Shown here: in pieces, positions 7,249 to 13,831 of the stretch
How the letters are laid out: the number at the start of each line of letters is the position of its first letter
Numbering within the stretch: the stretch's first letter is position 1
Source: Acidimicrobiaceae bacterium
GTDB lineage: Bacteria; Actinomycetota; Acidimicrobiia; Acidimicrobiales; RAAP-2
Assembly (NCBI GenBank): GCA_003164275.1
Contig: PLSY01000152.1
Location: 148-14,019, forward strand
Direction: 5' to 3'
Length of the DNA stretch: 13,872 bases
The notes under the pieces: model-generated
Seen by the model: only the letters and a program-made list of their open reading frames with translations
Told to the model about the DNA's origin: nothing
Database searches by the model: none
Translations under genes and position numbers: made by a program

Positions 7249-7282
7249 CAGGGGCACGACCCAGGTTCGGGTCGTGCCCCTG
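7249..7282. terminator. Perfect 14-bp hairpin between convergent GH26/GH5 and ammonium transporter genes
   Basis: CAGGGGCACGACCC (7249-7262) pairs without mismatch with GGGTCGTGCCCCTG (7269-7282) around the 6-base loop AGGTTC. It lies 30 bases beyond the transporter stop on the minus strand and 200 bases beyond the hydrolase stop on the plus strand. It lacks a T tract but is the strongest stem in the window. It most likely ends the transporter transcript and may act on both strands. The rest of the gap (7050-7248) shows no gene or convincing structure. Confidence 0.65.
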
Positions 7283-7311
7283 CAGGCCGCGTTAAGGCTT
7301 CGTCAAGGCCC

Positions 7312-8886
7312 TCAGGTTCCGCCCGGGTCCGGATGTGTGCTCGGCGCCAAGCCGGGGTCGGGCGGCATGCCCTCGCCGAGGCCGGCCCCGACGAGGGCCT
7401 CCTCCAGAAGACGTGCGTCTTCGGGGCTGATGCCTTCGGGGAACGCCTCCTCGTCATGGATCGCAAGATCGCCGACTTCCAGGATCTCGTCGCTGTAGCG
7501 GGTCCCGTGCAGCACGAGGCCGATGAGTTTCATCAAGATGTAAGTCACCAGCGCCGACCAGAAGATGACCCACACGGCAGCCCTGAACTGTTCCCAGAGC
7601 TGGTGGGCTGAACCGGTGTACATGAGTCCGGCGACCGAGAAGGGCACACAGTGCAGGGTCGTTCCGGCATAAGTCGCCTGGGGCGTGTTGACGACCTGTC
7701 CGGCGGCATTCAAGGTGCCGCAGCCCGTCTGGAGCATGTTCGGGTCGCCGAAGATGCCGAGGAGCAGACCGCCGGTGAACCCTGCGATGCCGTGCGTGTA
7801 AACGACCCCGAGGGCGTCGTCCACCTTGGAGAACGGCCTCACCTTGGAAAGGTAGTTCCAGGCCACCCACACAATCGTCGTCGCGATGAGGCCTACGTAG
7901 ATGGCACCTCGACCGTTTACCCAGCCCGCACAGGGCGTGATGGCGACAAGACCGCAGATCATGCCGTTCACACCGCCCAGGAACGTGGGTTTCTTTGCTT
8001 TCGAGCCGACGGCGTCGAGAACCATCCACACGAGGACGCCGACCGCCGTGGCCAGGTTCGTGTTAATGACGGCCGCGGCCATGCTCGCGCCTGCGTAGTA
8101 CGGGTCTCCGCCGTTGAAGCCGTTCCACCCGAGCCACAGAATGCCGGCACCGACGGCTGCCATGACGAGGTTGTTCGGTATGGCATGTGTTCGATCCCGC
8201 AGCAGTCGTGGGCCCAAGACCCATGCCGCCACGAAGCCGGAAACACCGGCCGACAGGTGGATGACATAACCGCCCGAGAAGTCGAGAGCGCCTTCTTGGG
8301 CCAGGTATCCGCCGCCCCACAGCAAGAAGGCGTCCACGCCATAGACGAAGGTCGACCACAGCGGCACGAGGAGGCACCAGGCGCTGAACTTGATACGCCC
8401 GAGGACGCTTCCCATGAACAGCAGCGGGGTGATGGCAGCGAACACGAACTGGAAGTAGGCCAGTGTCGACGTCGGGAAGTGGAATGGGACGTCCGTGTTG
8501 GCGGCCGACACCGCTTGGCCCTGTTCACCAAGACTGGACGTTATCGGACCGGGTTTGCCCCAGAAGTTGTCGATGAAGTGTGTCCAGCCACCGACACCGG
8601 TTAACTGGGTTGGCACCCCGTTTTTGACGCCTCCACCTATCGAGTTGGGACCGAATCCGAACTTGTACTCGTACAAGAACCACACGATCATCACCAGCGA
8701 GAATCCGGCGAACATCATTCCCAATACGTTGACGGCCCACTTCTTCGGGACCAGTGACGCATAGAGAACCGCCAGACCAGGCAGGCTCATGAGGCCGACG
8801 AACGTGGCCGCTGTTATTTGCCACGTGTTGTCGCCGGTATTCAACCAGCTTGGGTAGGGGACATATGTCACTGCTGCTGCTAGCAC
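7312..8886 (-). CDS. amt: Ammonium transporter, Amt/MEP family (524 aa)
   Basis: The start is GTG 8886, with AGGAG about ten bases upstream. The protein has about eleven membrane segments and the Amt landmarks. W190 in FLLWGGG and D202 in DFSGGYVIH match the ammonium-site residues W148 and D160 of E. coli AmtB. H210 (YVIHLSAG) and H365 (THGIAGFTGG) match the twin pore histidines H168 and H318. It forms a trimeric channel in the cytoplasmic membrane for uptake of ammonium as a nitrogen source. Residues ~75-140 make a longer outer loop than in E. coli AmtB. A second insert between helices 10 and 11 (residues ~381-430) carries C389 and C413, which could form a disulfide outside the cell. The C-terminus is a long acidic, proline-ending tail. 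No PII (glnK) or glnD gene follows, unlike the common amtB-glnK-glnD arrangement. A GlnR-like box lies upstream, pointing to nitrogen control. Confidence 0.95.
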   Translation of the reverse strand: MLAAAVTYVPYPSWLNTGDNTWQITAATFVGLMSLPGLAVLYASLVPKKWAVNVLGMMFAGFSLVMIVWFLYEYKFGFGPNSIGGGVKNGVPTQLTGVGGWTHFIDNFWGKPGPITSSLGEQGQAVSAANTDVPFHFPTSTLAYFQFVFAAITPLLFMGSVLGRIKFSAWCLLVPLWSTFVYGVDAFLLWGGGYLAQEGALDFSGGYVIHLSAGVSGFVAAWVLGPRLLRDRTHAIPNNLVMAAVGAGILWLGWNGFNGGDPYYAGASMAAAVINTNLATAVGVLVWMVLDAVGSKAKKPTFLGGVNGMICGLVAITPCAGWVNGRGAIYVGLIATTIVWVAWNYLSKVRPFSKVDDALGVVYTHGIAGFTGGLLLGIFGDPNMLQTGCGTLNAAGQVVNTPQATYAGTTLHCVPFSVAGLMYTGSAHQLWEQFRAAVWVIFWSALVTYILMKLIGLVLHGTRYSDEILEVGDLAIHDEEAFPEGISPEDARLLEEALVGAGLGEGMPPDPGLAPSTHPDPGGT

Positions 8887-9005
8887 GGCTTAGGTGCTCC
8901 TCTCTTCGGTAACTACTTCTCAACAGCTGCACGCCAACTGGGCATGAGACCGTCGAGGGCAGGACGGGCAGTTCGGCCTGCCGACGCAAACAATGCTTGG
9001 TGGGG

Positions 9006-9043
9006 ATTTCCGCACGGTCACATCTGTGTTACCAGCGTGTGAA
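9006..9043 (-). promoter_or_regulatory. GlnR-type box upstream of the ammonium transporter
   Basis: On the minus strand four 5-mers occur at an 11-base period: TTCAC-n6-GTAAC-n6-GTGAC-n6-GAAAT. The actinobacterial GlnR consensus is GTnAC-n6-GaAAC-n6-GTnAC-n6-GaAAC. The second pair (GTGAC-n6-GAAAT) matches nine of its ten positions, counting the free base, and the first pair about eight of ten. The box ends 119 bases upstream of the GTG start. amtB is a classical target of GlnR, the global nitrogen regulator, which activates it when nitrogen is short. The fit was judged by eye. Confidence 0.5.
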
Positions 9044-9085
9044 CTGATTCATACTCCCTGGCAGGGGGCCAATTCGCGACGCCGA

Positions 9086-9115
9086 GGCGCGTTGATTAAG
9101 AGGTTTAGGCGCGTT
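9086..9115. repeat. Direct repeat GGCGCGTT spaced by 22 bp
   Basis: GGCGCGTT at 9086-9093 and 9108-9115, start to start exactly 22 bases (two helical turns), each preceded by A and set in AT-richer DNA (GATTAAG, GTTTA, AAAGG). It lies between the 3' end of the 226-residue membrane protein gene and the GlnR-like box. The even-turn spacing would let two protein units bind one DNA face. Function unknown. Confidence 0.45.
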
Positions 9116-9171
9116 AAAGGTGCTTGCTCATAGTCGCGGAGCGAATCGCGCCGAGAGGTGAGGCCTGAAGG

Positions 9172-9852
9172 TCAGCTGGCATCCCGTTGTTTGCCAGGCT
9201 TCTTCTGCTTCGCCACTGGTCGCGACGACACGGCGGGAGGGGTATACCGCTTGTTCGGCGCCGCCGGCTGGCCGGGGGCGCCGAAGCTGCCGCCACCCTC
9301 CGTCTTCAGCTTCTTCAACTTCTCTTGGAGTCGGAAGGTGCGGACCAGATACCACGCCCCGGCGAGGATATAGGGAACGCCGAACCCCCAGTAATGGAGG
9401 TTGAAGAGGGAGAGGCCATAGAGCGCCATGGCGACGCCCAGAAAGAATCGCTTCCGGAACCATGCAGATCCCAACATGACCAGTGCCAAGACAATGGCCA
9501 CGAGACCGAGTTCCACATAGAGCGTGGGGTTGGTGTGGTGGGGGTTGATCTGCCCGTTGATCAGTGCCTTCGGGTCGTTGGCCACCAGGCTTCCCGTGAC
9601 CAGCAGCCCGATGAGCGCAGCTACCGGCGCGGCGACAAGGCCGATGTTGCGCTCTTTGTCATTCGCCCGCTTGATCACCGCCTCCAGTTCGGGGACGGTG
9701 TCCGGAACGTCGTTCGATGCTGGTCGCTCAGGCGTACCCTCCGCAGAGATCACTGCCGGCTTCAGCACGAAGTTGCTCACAGCTCCCGAGAATCGCTGCC
9801 ATCTACTTGCATCGGACGGCACGCTGGCGGCATCGGGGTCACGGCTGGGCAT
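9172..9852 (-). CDS. Four-helix membrane protein of unknown function (226 aa)
   Basis: The start ATG 9852 lies eight bases after the TAA stop of the upstream gene, so the two are probably co-transcribed. There is no Shine-Dalgarno sequence; an internal GTG at VSNFV (residue 25) is an alternative. Residues 1-65 are hydrophilic and include a short, possibly helical segment (PELEAVIKRANDKER). Four membrane segments follow at about 70-90, 111-131, 136-152 and 156-171. The C-terminal 55 residues are basic, starting with a Lys-rich helix (LQEKLKKLK) and ending in a Pro/Ala/Lys-rich tail. I recognise no family; the architecture is that of an integral membrane protein with cytoplasmic tails at both ends. 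Its neighbour is also a small membrane protein, suggesting a shared envelope role that cannot be named. Confidence 0.75.
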   Translation of the reverse strand: MPSRDPDAASVPSDASRWQRFSGAVSNFVLKPAVISAEGTPERPASNDVPDTVPELEAVIKRANDKERNIGLVAAPVAALIGLLVTGSLVANDPKALINGQINPHHTNPTLYVELGLVAIVLALVMLGSAWFRKRFFLGVAMALYGLSLFNLHYWGFGVPYILAGAWYLVRTFRLQEKLKKLKTEGGGSFGAPGQPAAPNKRYTPPAVSSRPVAKQKKPGKQRDAS

Positions 9853-9860
9853 ACGGCAGG

Positions 9861-10463
9861 TTACCGCGGCTCAGGAGTCTCGGTTCTGGCCGGAGACGGC
9901 GGCCGGGCCTTCCGACGACTGAGAACAATCAGCAGTGCCAGCACGGCAAGGCAGACGATGAGGAGAACGGCCGGGATGATGAATACCCGCCAAGACGCGC
10001 GCTCCTCGGCCACCTCTCGCGGCGTCGAGAGGAGTTTCGGATCGCTGGCCACCGTCACTCCCTGCAAGGAGCTTCCAGTGGCATGGAAGGCAATTCCCGG
10101 TATGCCCTGTCTGTACTGATGCCCATGGAACGTGTACGTCCCGGTACAGGAGTAGCCAGCCAAGTTGCTGCCGCTTCCTCCCATCAGCCCGTCACATGAT
10201 GCCACCGTGACTGTCACCGGAACCCCGTGCTGGCGCAGATTAGTGACCTGGGAGTTCTTCTGGATGCCAGCGATCAACAGCACGATTCCGACGACGGCTA
10301 GGGCGGCCAGGCAGACACCGATTACCACTTGGCTGGCCCGCCGGGTATCGACGCTGACCGAGGCACCGCGCAAGGTGGTGACAGGTTGATCCGACGGCGC
10401 TGGCGGCGCTGCCACCCCGTCGGCGCCGTGGCTGGTGGTGGGATTGGATTCGGGTGCGATCAT
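9861..10463 (-). CDS. Two-helix membrane protein with DUF3592-like outer domain (200 aa)
   Basis: The frame is open further up to 10607, but I place the start at ATG 10463 because GAGGGA lies eight bases upstream. The upstream alternatives (ATG 10505 and the 10607 start) lack a ribosome binding site, and the longest would overlap the divergent gene at 10586. The protein has a Pro/Ser/Thr-rich cytoplasmic N-terminus, a membrane helix at ~46-67, an outer domain at ~68-159 with two cysteines (C90, C106) likely to form a disulfide, a second helix at ~160-182 and a short basic tail. The outer part (VPVTVTVASCDG followed by YSCTGTYTFHGHQYRQGIPG) resembles the beta-rich DUF3592 pattern in which an extracellular domain sits between two helices. 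The function of that family is not known. It precedes the four-helix protein by eight bases. Confidence 0.75.
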   Translation of the reverse strand: MIAPESNPTTSHGADGVAAPPAPSDQPVTTLRGASVSVDTRRASQVVIGVCLAALAVVGIVLLIAGIQKNSQVTNLRQHGVPVTVTVASCDGLMGGSGSNLAGYSCTGTYTFHGHQYRQGIPGIAFHATGSSLQGVTVASDPKLLSTPREVAEERASWRVFIIPAVLLIVCLAVLALLIVLSRRKARPPSPARTETPEPR

Positions 10464-10572
10464 GCGCGAGATCCCTCGGCTACGCGGCTTATGCCGAGCA
10501 CTCATGCGAGAGCGCAGGCAGCGTAGCAGGGGACCTGTCGCAAGATTCCAGCGCCGGTTGACCCGGCCGAGA

Positions 10573-10578
10573 TAGCCT
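10573..10578 (+). promoter_or_regulatory. Candidate -10 box giving a leaderless transcript
   Basis: TAGCCT (TANNNT form) is followed by seven bases and then the ATG at 10586, and no ribosome binding site is present. In actinobacteria this spacing commonly puts the transcription start on the first base of the start codon. No -35 at standard distance is seen; TTGACC at 10558-10563 is too close. Confidence 0.35.
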
Positions 10579-10585
10579 CCTGCGT

Positions 10586-11008
10586 ATGGCGCCACAATCC
10601 AAAGCACTCGACCTCAAAAGTATCTGGCTGTTCTCGGGGTGCTCGTCGTCAGAGCTCCGCAAGATCCGCAGCTCACTCGACGAGGTGACCGTTCCCGCCG
10701 GCAAGATGCTGGTCGAAGAGGGAAGGGTCGGACTCGAGTTCTTCCTGATCGTCAGCGGCACCGCCACGGTGAAGCGAAACGGGAGGAAAGTGGCCGCTCT
10801 CGGAGAGGGGGGCTATTTCGGCGAACTCGCCCTCTTGGACCGCAAGCCGCGCTCAGCATCGGTGGTCTCTGACACCGAGATGACACTCTTGGTCCTCTCG
10901 CAGCGCCAGTTCAACAGCCTCCTCCAGAGCGTTCCGACCATCGCCCGCAAGATGCTGGCTGCCATGGCCGAGAGGTTGCGGGTGTCTGACGCCAAGGCAT
11001 ACGGCTGA
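10586..11008 (+). CDS. Single-domain cyclic-nucleotide-binding (Crp-type sensor) protein (140 aa)
   Basis: Almost the whole protein is one cNMP-binding beta-roll followed by C-terminal helices. LKSIWLFSGCSSSELRKIRSSL is the usual N-terminal helical lead, and VPAGKMLVEEGRVGLEFFLIVSGTATV the first beta-strands. GGYFGELALLDRKPRSASV is the phosphate-binding cassette, with E80 (ribose contact in known members) and R89 (phosphate contact) both kept. Residues 105-140 form the C-helix region. The DNA-binding helix-turn-helix of Crp/Fnr proteins (about 70 more residues) is absent, and no other output domain is fused. It is therefore likely a cytoplasmic ligand-sensing subunit that acts through a partner, or a cAMP-binding buffer. 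It is divergent from the two membrane-protein genes and convergent with the EtfD-like gene. The ligand (cAMP or other) is inferred from the cassette only. Confidence 0.9.
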   Translation: MAPQSKALDLKSIWLFSGCSSSELRKIRSSLDEVTVPAGKMLVEEGRVGLEFFLIVSGTATVKRNGRKVAALGEGGYFGELALLDRKPRSASVVSDTEMTLLVLSQRQFNSLLQSVPTIARKMLAAMAERLRVSDAKAYG

Positions 11009-11019
11009 GCTTCAGTGCT

Positions 11020-11036
11020 GTCGGCGGGGTGCCGAC
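11020..11036. terminator. Short hairpin between convergent genes
   Basis: GTCGGC (11020-11025) pairs with GCCGAC (11031-11036) around GGGGT, a perfect 6-bp stem. It lies in the 31-base gap between the cNMP-binding gene and the EtfD-like gene. A T tract is missing, so it is a weak terminator candidate for both. Confidence 0.4.
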
Positions 11037-11039
11037 CGG

Positions 11040-13166
11040 CTATTCGCCGGCCGCGTCGCCAGGTCCGGCGAAGTCGTCACCAGCCGTCGGGTCGACCGGG
11101 GCGCCCCCACCGACCGGAACGGGCTCGTCGGGCACGCCCATCGACTCCTCGAGAAGTTGTGACAGATCGAGCACTCTGACGTCGTCCTCTTTGGCATGGG
11201 CCCGCACGGCGTCATCGAGCATGATCATGCAGTAGGGACACGCAGTAGAGACCACGTCGGCACCCGTGCCGATGGCCTCCTCCGTGCGTTCCATGTTCAC
11301 GCGCTTGCCGATGTTCTCCTCGAGCCACATGCGAGCACCTCCCGCTCCACAGCAGAATCCCTTCTCCCGACAGCGCTTCATCTCCACCTGCGTGGCTCCG
11401 GGGATCGAGTCGATCACTGATCGAGGCTCGTCGAAGACGCGATTGTGGCGACCGAGGTAACAGGGGTCGTGGTAGGTGACGGTTCCTTTGTAGCCACCTC
11501 CGGGCGTGAGTTTCCCGGCCGTCACCAAGTGGTCCAGCAACTGGCTGTGATGGATGACTTCGAAGTTGCCGCCGAGGGACGGGTACTCGTTGGCCAAGCT
11601 GTTAAAGCAGTGCGGGCAGGTGGCGATCACCTTCTTCACTCCTGCGTTTTCCAAGGTCTCGACATTCATTCGAGCCTGCTCTTGGTAGAGGTACTCGTTG
11701 CCGAGACGACGGGCGGGGTCGCCAGTGCAGCTCTCCTTCGGACCGAGAATGGCAAATGACACCCCGGCTCGGTGGAGCATCCGGGCCGTGGCCTGGGTAC
11801 CCTTCCGGGCCCGCTCGTCGAGGGCGCCGGCGCATCCCACCCAGTAGAGGTACTCGATCTCGTCGGGGATGGTCCCGGTGACGACCGGCACCTCGAAGTC
11901 GAGACCGGCCGTCCAGTCCGAGCGCTTCGATGAGCCGAGCCCCCAGGGATCGCCCTGGTTCTCGATGTTGCGGAGCATGAGTCCGGCCTCGGTTGGGAAC
12001 CTGGACTCCATCAGCACCTCGTAGCGGCGCATATCGATGATGGTGTCGATGTGCTCGATGTCCACCGGGCACTGTTCGACACAGGCGCCGCAGGTCGTAC
12101 AGGACCACAGCACGTCGGGGTCGATGACGGACGGAACGAGGGTCTCGACCTCGATGCCCGCTTCCCGGTTCTTCGTCATCACCCGGTCGGCCGAGGCGAA
12201 CAGGTTGTCCCGCAGATCCATGATCAAGAGCTTGGGGGACAACGGCTTACCCGTGTTCCAGGCAGGGCACTGGGACTGGCAACGACCGCACTCGGTGCAC
12301 GTGGCCATGTCCAGGAGCTGCTTCCACGAGAAGTCCTCGATGCGTCCCGCACCGAACACGACCTCGTCGTCGTCACCCACGTCCTCCATGGACATGTCGG
12401 GGGTCGATGCCAAGGCACCGAGCGCCCTCGGGCGCCTGGATGTGGCCACGTTGATCGGGGCCAGGAAGATATGGAGGTGCTTCGAATACGAGACGAAGAC
12501 CAAGAAGCCGGTGATGATGGCGATGTTGGCCAACAAGGCCACGGTCTCGATGACGCTGTTCACGCCCTCACCGAGAGGCCTCAAGGCGTTGGCCAGTCCG
12601 TGAGAGGCGAAGGCCCACCACCCGTAGGGGAAGTTGCCGGTGTTGACCTGTGCCGCTCTGTACAGGAGCAGCGAGGCGATCACGCCGAAGATCATGAGCA
12701 GGACCAGCCACGCTGCCCCGGTGTGGGACCCGAAGAATCGGGAGCGCCGGTTCTCACGCTTGGGAGAGTGCTTGACCCGGATGAGCACGAACACGAGCAG
12801 GGAGACAATGACGGCAACGGCGAAGAAGTCTTCCAAGAAGCCGATCACGGCGGTGTGGCCGATCAGTGGGATGTGGAAGTTGCGCTGGAAAAGGCAGCCG
12901 AAGGCCTCGATGATGGTGAGGAACAATATGGTGAAGCCCCAGAACGTGAAGGCGTGGGCCACGCCGGGGACGGTCCATTGGAGGAGCTTCTTCTGCCCAC
13001 CAACCTCGACGAGCTCGACCTTGATCCGCTTCGGCACGTCCCGGAACCGGGTCGGCACCGCAGGCTGGCCGGCGGAGATCAGCCTGAACAGCCAGAAGAA
13101 CCGACGGCCGGCGATGGCCAGCATCACGACGGTGATCCCGAGTCCTAAGCCGAGTCTGAGGGGCAC
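11040..13166 (-). CDS. etfD: Membrane (Fe-S) oxidoreductase, EtfD-like (Rv0338c family), 708 aa
   Basis: The start is GTG 13166, with AGGAGG six bases upstream. Residues 1-240 form a NarI-like membrane part of about five to six helices, with candidate haem-b histidines (H71, H104, H189, H230/H232). Two ferredoxin-type [4Fe-4S] motifs follow, C290-x2-C-x2-C-x3-CP and C356-x2-C-x2-C-x3-CP. Two cysteine-rich CCG-type domains, as in heterodisulfide reductase HdrB/D, come next: C445, C480 (in CTGD), C517 and C520; then C569, C605-C606 and C643-x2-C646. Long identical stretches recalled from the mycobacterial protein (such as MATCTECGRCQSQCPAWNTG) support the EtfD assignment. That enzyme takes electrons from the electron transfer flavoprotein (EtfAB) during fatty-acid beta-oxidation and passes them to menaquinone. 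The C-terminal 30 residues are acidic and Pro/Gly-rich. It lies 71 bases downstream of dcd in the same direction; etfAB are not in this window. Confidence 0.85.
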   Translation of the reverse strand: MPLRLGLGLGITVVMLAIAGRRFFWLFRLISAGQPAVPTRFRDVPKRIKVELVEVGGQKKLLQWTVPGVAHAFTFWGFTILFLTIIEAFGCLFQRNFHIPLIGHTAVIGFLEDFFAVAVIVSLLVFVLIRVKHSPKRENRRSRFFGSHTGAAWLVLLMIFGVIASLLLYRAAQVNTGNFPYGWWAFASHGLANALRPLGEGVNSVIETVALLANIAIITGFLVFVSYSKHLHIFLAPINVATSRRPRALGALASTPDMSMEDVGDDDEVVFGAGRIEDFSWKQLLDMATCTECGRCQSQCPAWNTGKPLSPKLLIMDLRDNLFASADRVMTKNREAGIEVETLVPSVIDPDVLWSCTTCGACVEQCPVDIEHIDTIIDMRRYEVLMESRFPTEAGLMLRNIENQGDPWGLGSSKRSDWTAGLDFEVPVVTGTIPDEIEYLYWVGCAGALDERARKGTQATARMLHRAGVSFAILGPKESCTGDPARRLGNEYLYQEQARMNVETLENAGVKKVIATCPHCFNSLANEYPSLGGNFEVIHHSQLLDHLVTAGKLTPGGGYKGTVTYHDPCYLGRHNRVFDEPRSVIDSIPGATQVEMKRCREKGFCCGAGGARMWLEENIGKRVNMERTEEAIGTGADVVSTACPYCMIMLDDAVRAHAKEDDVRVLDLSQLLEESMGVPDEPVPVGGGAPVDPTAGDDFAGPGDAAGE

Positions 13167-13188
13167 TGCATTCCTCCTGAGGGGTTAC

Positions 13189-13202
13189 TGATGAGTGATG
13201 AG
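13189..13202. repeat. Tandem heptamer TGATGAG x2 in the dcd-etfD gap
   Basis: TGATGAG at 13189-13195 is repeated directly at 13196-13202, about 20 bases upstream of the EtfD-like start codon. It may be incidental or a small regulator contact; nothing further can be said. Confidence 0.4.
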
Positions 13203-13211
13203 TGTAAGCAG

Positions 13212-13231
13212 TCGCCCTCTGAGCAGGGCGA
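13212..13231 (-). terminator. Hairpin just after dcd
   Basis: TCGCCCT (13212-13218) pairs perfectly with AGGGCGA (13225-13231) around a 6-base loop. It begins seven bases after the dcd stop on the minus strand, in the 71-base gap before the EtfD-like gene. There is no T tract. It may terminate dcd transcripts or reduce readthrough into the next gene. Confidence 0.45.
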
Positions 13232-13237
13232 GTCGGC

Positions 13238-13801
13238 TCACGATCGAAAGTTATCGGCGTAGCGACTCGGCGTCGGGCCCCACTGACCCTGGTATTTCGA
13301 CTTCAGGCCGTCGGACCCATACGGCTTGTCGGCCGCAGTGGTCATCTGAAGGAAGCTGATCTGGCCGATCTTCATCCCCGGGTAGACGGTGATGGGCAGA
13401 TTGGCGACGTTGGACAGCTCCAAGGTCAGGTGGCCGTCCCAGCCGGCGTCGACGAATCCGGCTGTCGAGTGGATGAGGAGACCGAGACGCCCGAGGGAGG
13501 ATTTGCCCTCGAGCCGGGCGACCAGGTCGGCCGGGAGTGAGACCCTCTCCTTGGTGGACCCGAGCACGAACTCCCCTGGGTGCAGGATGAGCGGTTCCTC
13601 GCCCGTATCGACCAGCTCAGTCAGGTCTTCCTGACTCTCCCTGACATCGATCACCCGACTGGTGTGATTTCGGAACAGTCGGAAGTACTGGTCGACGTGG
13701 AGATCGACCGATGAGGGCTGGATACAGTCCTCATCGAGGGGATCGATTTTGATCTGGCCGGCGGCGAGCGCCTCACGTATAGAGCGGTCTGAGAGAACCA
13801 T
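13238..13801 (-). CDS. dcd: dCTP deaminase, probably the bifunctional dUMP-forming type (187 aa)
   Basis: I chose ATG 13801 because the family begins M-x-LSDR; the frame is open to a GTG at 13831, which would add ten atypical residues. The protein aligns along its whole length with mycobacterial Dcd (about 190 residues). Key segments are [10 protein letters not shown] (28-37), [10 protein letters not shown] (74-83), the nucleotide loop [11 protein letters not shown] (98-108), [28 protein letters not shown] (111-138) with the expected catalytic E128, and [12 protein letters not shown] near the C-terminus. The mycobacterial enzyme both deaminates dCTP and removes pyrophosphate, making dUMP for thymidylate synthesis and keeping dUTP low; this one is predicted to do the same. 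Where relatives have DPG this protein has DAG (residue 119), a small change near the active site. The gene is divergent from a tRNA-Gly, with 30 bases between. Confidence 0.94.
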   Translation of the reverse strand: MVLSDRSIREALAAGQIKIDPLDEDCIQPSSVDLHVDQYFRLFRNHTSRVIDVRESQEDLTELVDTGEEPLILHPGEFVLGSTKERVSLPADLVARLEGKSSLGRLGLLIHSTAGFVDAGWDGHLTLELSNVANLPITVYPGMKIGQISFLQMTTAADKPYGSDGLKSKYQGQWGPTPSRYADNFRS

Positions 13802-13809
13802 GCCGGACA

Positions 13810-13820
13810 GACGATAGTGT
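13810..13820. promoter_or_regulatory. Overlapping -10-like hexamers for divergent dcd and tRNA-Gly
   Basis: On the minus strand TATCGT (13815-13810) lies nine bases before the dcd ATG, with no ribosome binding site, so dcd may have a nearly leaderless transcript. On the plus strand TAGTGT (13815-13820) would start RNA about five bases before the tRNA. The two hexamers overlap by one base. Neither has a recognisable -35. Confidence 0.3.
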
Positions 13821-13831
13821 GACCCACGCAC

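Noticed and set aside
7651..8604. A 317-codon open frame on the plus strand opposite the ammonium transporter
   Set aside because: It is antisense to a gene with a complete Amt signature, has a charged, low-hydrophobicity composition typical of GC-rich antisense frames, and shows no recognisable domain or ribosome binding site.
8887..9171. A possible riboswitch or small RNA in the leader region of the ammonium transporter
   Set aside because: Only short, imperfect stems (such as GGCAGG with CCTGCC around 8960-8985) are visible, and they match no structured RNA family I know.
10464..10607. A longer N-terminus for the DUF3592-like protein (start at 10607 or 10505)
   Set aside because: Neither start has a ribosome binding site, the longest overlaps the divergent cNMP-binding gene, and ATG 10463 has GAGGGA at good spacing.
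12051..13148. A 365-codon open frame on the plus strand opposite the EtfD-like gene
   Set aside because: Its composition (many Asp, Glu, Gly, Arg) mirrors the sense codons, and the sense strand encodes clear Fe-S motifs.
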